A DNA stretch of 64,000 nt from Breviolum minutum Mf 1.05b.01 (Eukaryota > Sar > Dinophyceae > Suessiales > Symbiodiniaceae): assembly GCA_000507305.1 (NCBI GenBank), contig DF240225.1:1-64000 (forward strand). Direction: 5' to 3'. This document shows positions 63,199 through 64,000 of the stretch, piece after piece (positions within the stretch are counted from its first letter, which is position 1; the number at the start of each line of letters is the position of its first letter). The notes below the pieces were generated by a model, which saw only the letters and a list, made by a program, of their open reading frames with translations, was not told where the DNA came from and searched no databases. The translations under genes and the position numbers were made by a program.

Positions 63199-63233
63199 GG
63201 TAAAATTTACATCTGTTGGAATCTTAGGGATAT
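63199..63233. repeat. 35-bp end sequence, right copy
   Basis: Identical over all 35 bases to 61,567-61,601. Here it continues into GGTTTTCCAGG instead of an N. Confidence 0.95.
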
Positions 63234-63333
63234 GGTTTTCCAGGTATATAATTAAGATATAAATATTTATATTCAACTGTGTACACATGTATTATCATGC
63301 ATTACTCTGTGTACCACCATATTACGTAGTGAC

Positions 63334-63430
63334 GTAAAAGTGCCACTTGCTTCCAGAGCCTGTTGCACCTGGGCGAGGTCACCGGTGAGCCACGGTTGGC
63401 CTGGGGCTTTTGGAACCATTGTCACAACGC
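63334..63430 (-). CDS. Exon of an unidentified protein
   Basis: On the minus strand, after an AG|G acceptor, about 32 codons read VVTMVPKAPGQPWLTGDLA then QVQQALEASGTF, closing at a GT donor. Composition is clearly protein-like. It is the only minus-strand exon I support in the window. The family is not recognised. Confidence 0.4.
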
Positions 63431-63529
63431 CTACCAGGCGCAACATGGCGGTGTTAGATGCTCCATGCCGGCACGTTCTCAGACTTGGAAGATGGCAGAC
63501 TTGTGACATGTGACCCTCCTTGCGAAATC

Positions 63530-63655
63530 ATGATGAAGAAGAGGATGATGATGAAGATGATGAAGAGGATTGTGATGGTGGTGATGATTGTGATGAAGAA
63601 GAAGCTTATCATGAGGATGATGAGGATGATGAGGATGATGAGGATGCGGACAAGG
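63530..63655. repeat. Degenerate GAT/GAA/GAG tract
   Basis: Triplet-like purine-rich sequence whose frames give Asp/Glu-rich or Met/Lys-rich strings. No start or splice context supports translation. Confidence 0.8.
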
Positions 63656-63884
63656 ACGACGATCACCGCTGACATTTCGCCATGACAAGTCAGCGTCATG
63701 CCAATCGCACATCTTTCTGCGGACGTGACCCTCCTAGTGTTCCGTCCGCTCCCACGCTGTGTCGAGGAGACGAAACCCCACGCAGGATACGTCACATTGA
63801 AACAGATGGGTTCCGATCGCCAAGAGCAAGTTTTTGGTCATGGTATGTCATGGTCGTGGCCGTTCACAGATGAGTTTTACACAG

Positions 63885-64000
63885 CTAGCATGTGTTTGGA
63901 CTGATGTGACAAAGGAACCAGAGATTGTGTCAATAATGGGGGAAACTTGGAACCACAAGGCAAACTTTCGCACAGACTGGAAACATTTGATAAGACCCCC
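63885..64000 (+). CDS. Exon-like segment running off the window edge
   Basis: After a TACACAG| acceptor the frame stays open to the last base and includes TDVTKEPEIVSIMGETWNH and FRTDWKHLIRP. It looks like protein but is unidentified and cut by the window end. Confidence 0.35.

Noticed and set aside
63458..63795. Met/Lys-rich and His/Pro-rich frames
   Set aside because: Produced by the degenerate GAT/GAA tract.
1..64000. tRNA, rRNA, spliced-leader RNA, CRISPR array, telomere repeat or reverse transcriptase
   Set aside because: Looked for by eye (clover-leaf candidates, the dinoflagellate spliced-leader core, TTTAGGG runs, YxDD-type motifs). None was convincing, and a dedicated search could still find diverged ones.

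Overview
This window looks like nuclear DNA of a dinoflagellate, most likely a Symbiodiniaceae-type alga, from a short-read scaffold. Reasons: genes are broken into short exons (15-60 codons) separated by long introns. Acceptors are mostly AG|G. Several introns that must be removed to rebuild a conserved enzyme begin with GC or GA instead of GT. The protein families in the right-hand third match, from memory and unverified, families that are very abundant in dinoflagellate genomes. The scaffold carries one 323-base N run and three single-N joins. There are no bacterial operons, no recognisable tRNA or rRNA genes and no CRISPR. Most long open frames are chance or low complexity, so exons were found by protein-like content plus splice-phase agreement between neighbours.

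Layout, block A (1-42.4 kb), all convincing genes on the + strand: scattered exon-like pieces from about 2.2 kb; an unidentified gene at 6.7-10.66 kb; a lipoate-protein ligase gene at 10.64-18.64 kb (13 exons found, one small exon missing); a probable tail-anchored membrane protein gene at 19.2-20.97 kb with a GTAGAGTAGCT-type minisatellite in its last intron; an unidentified 310-codon gene at 24.9-28.71 kb whose ten exons are all phase-compatible; isolated exon-like pieces at 28.8-38 kb with a long ATC/TCC tract at 31.8 kb; an unidentified gene ending at 40.59 kb; and the first part of a Sir2-family gene at 41.7-42.35 kb, whose remaining catalytic exons are not in the window.

Block B (about 42.5-63 kb) differs in texture: AT-rich introns, many of them carrying a (TA)n tract. 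It holds two large, parallel, multi-exon genes. The first (about 44.4-51.27 kb) runs from acidic and Lys/RGG-rich segments into a cytosine-methyltransferase-like domain (DFFSGEG, GGPPCSSW, TEQP). The second (53.18-60.7 kb or beyond) begins with an ATG, contains a tandem Lys/Glu repeat and a second Lys-rich coiled segment, and ends in a conserved globular domain (YGDGAKIRDDG, EIKGDWQW, CFLC) that I know from memory as a high-copy dinoflagellate family of unknown function. The abrupt start of this block inside the Sir2 gene suggests, but does not prove, a large inserted element carrying a methyltransferase-like gene.

Assembly caveats matter. The N run at 52.2 kb is flanked by two near-identical ~130-bp copies. 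The single Ns at 61,602 and 63,198 bracket a 1.6-kb piece whose outer neighbours share a perfect 35-bp end overlap, so that piece is probably misplaced.
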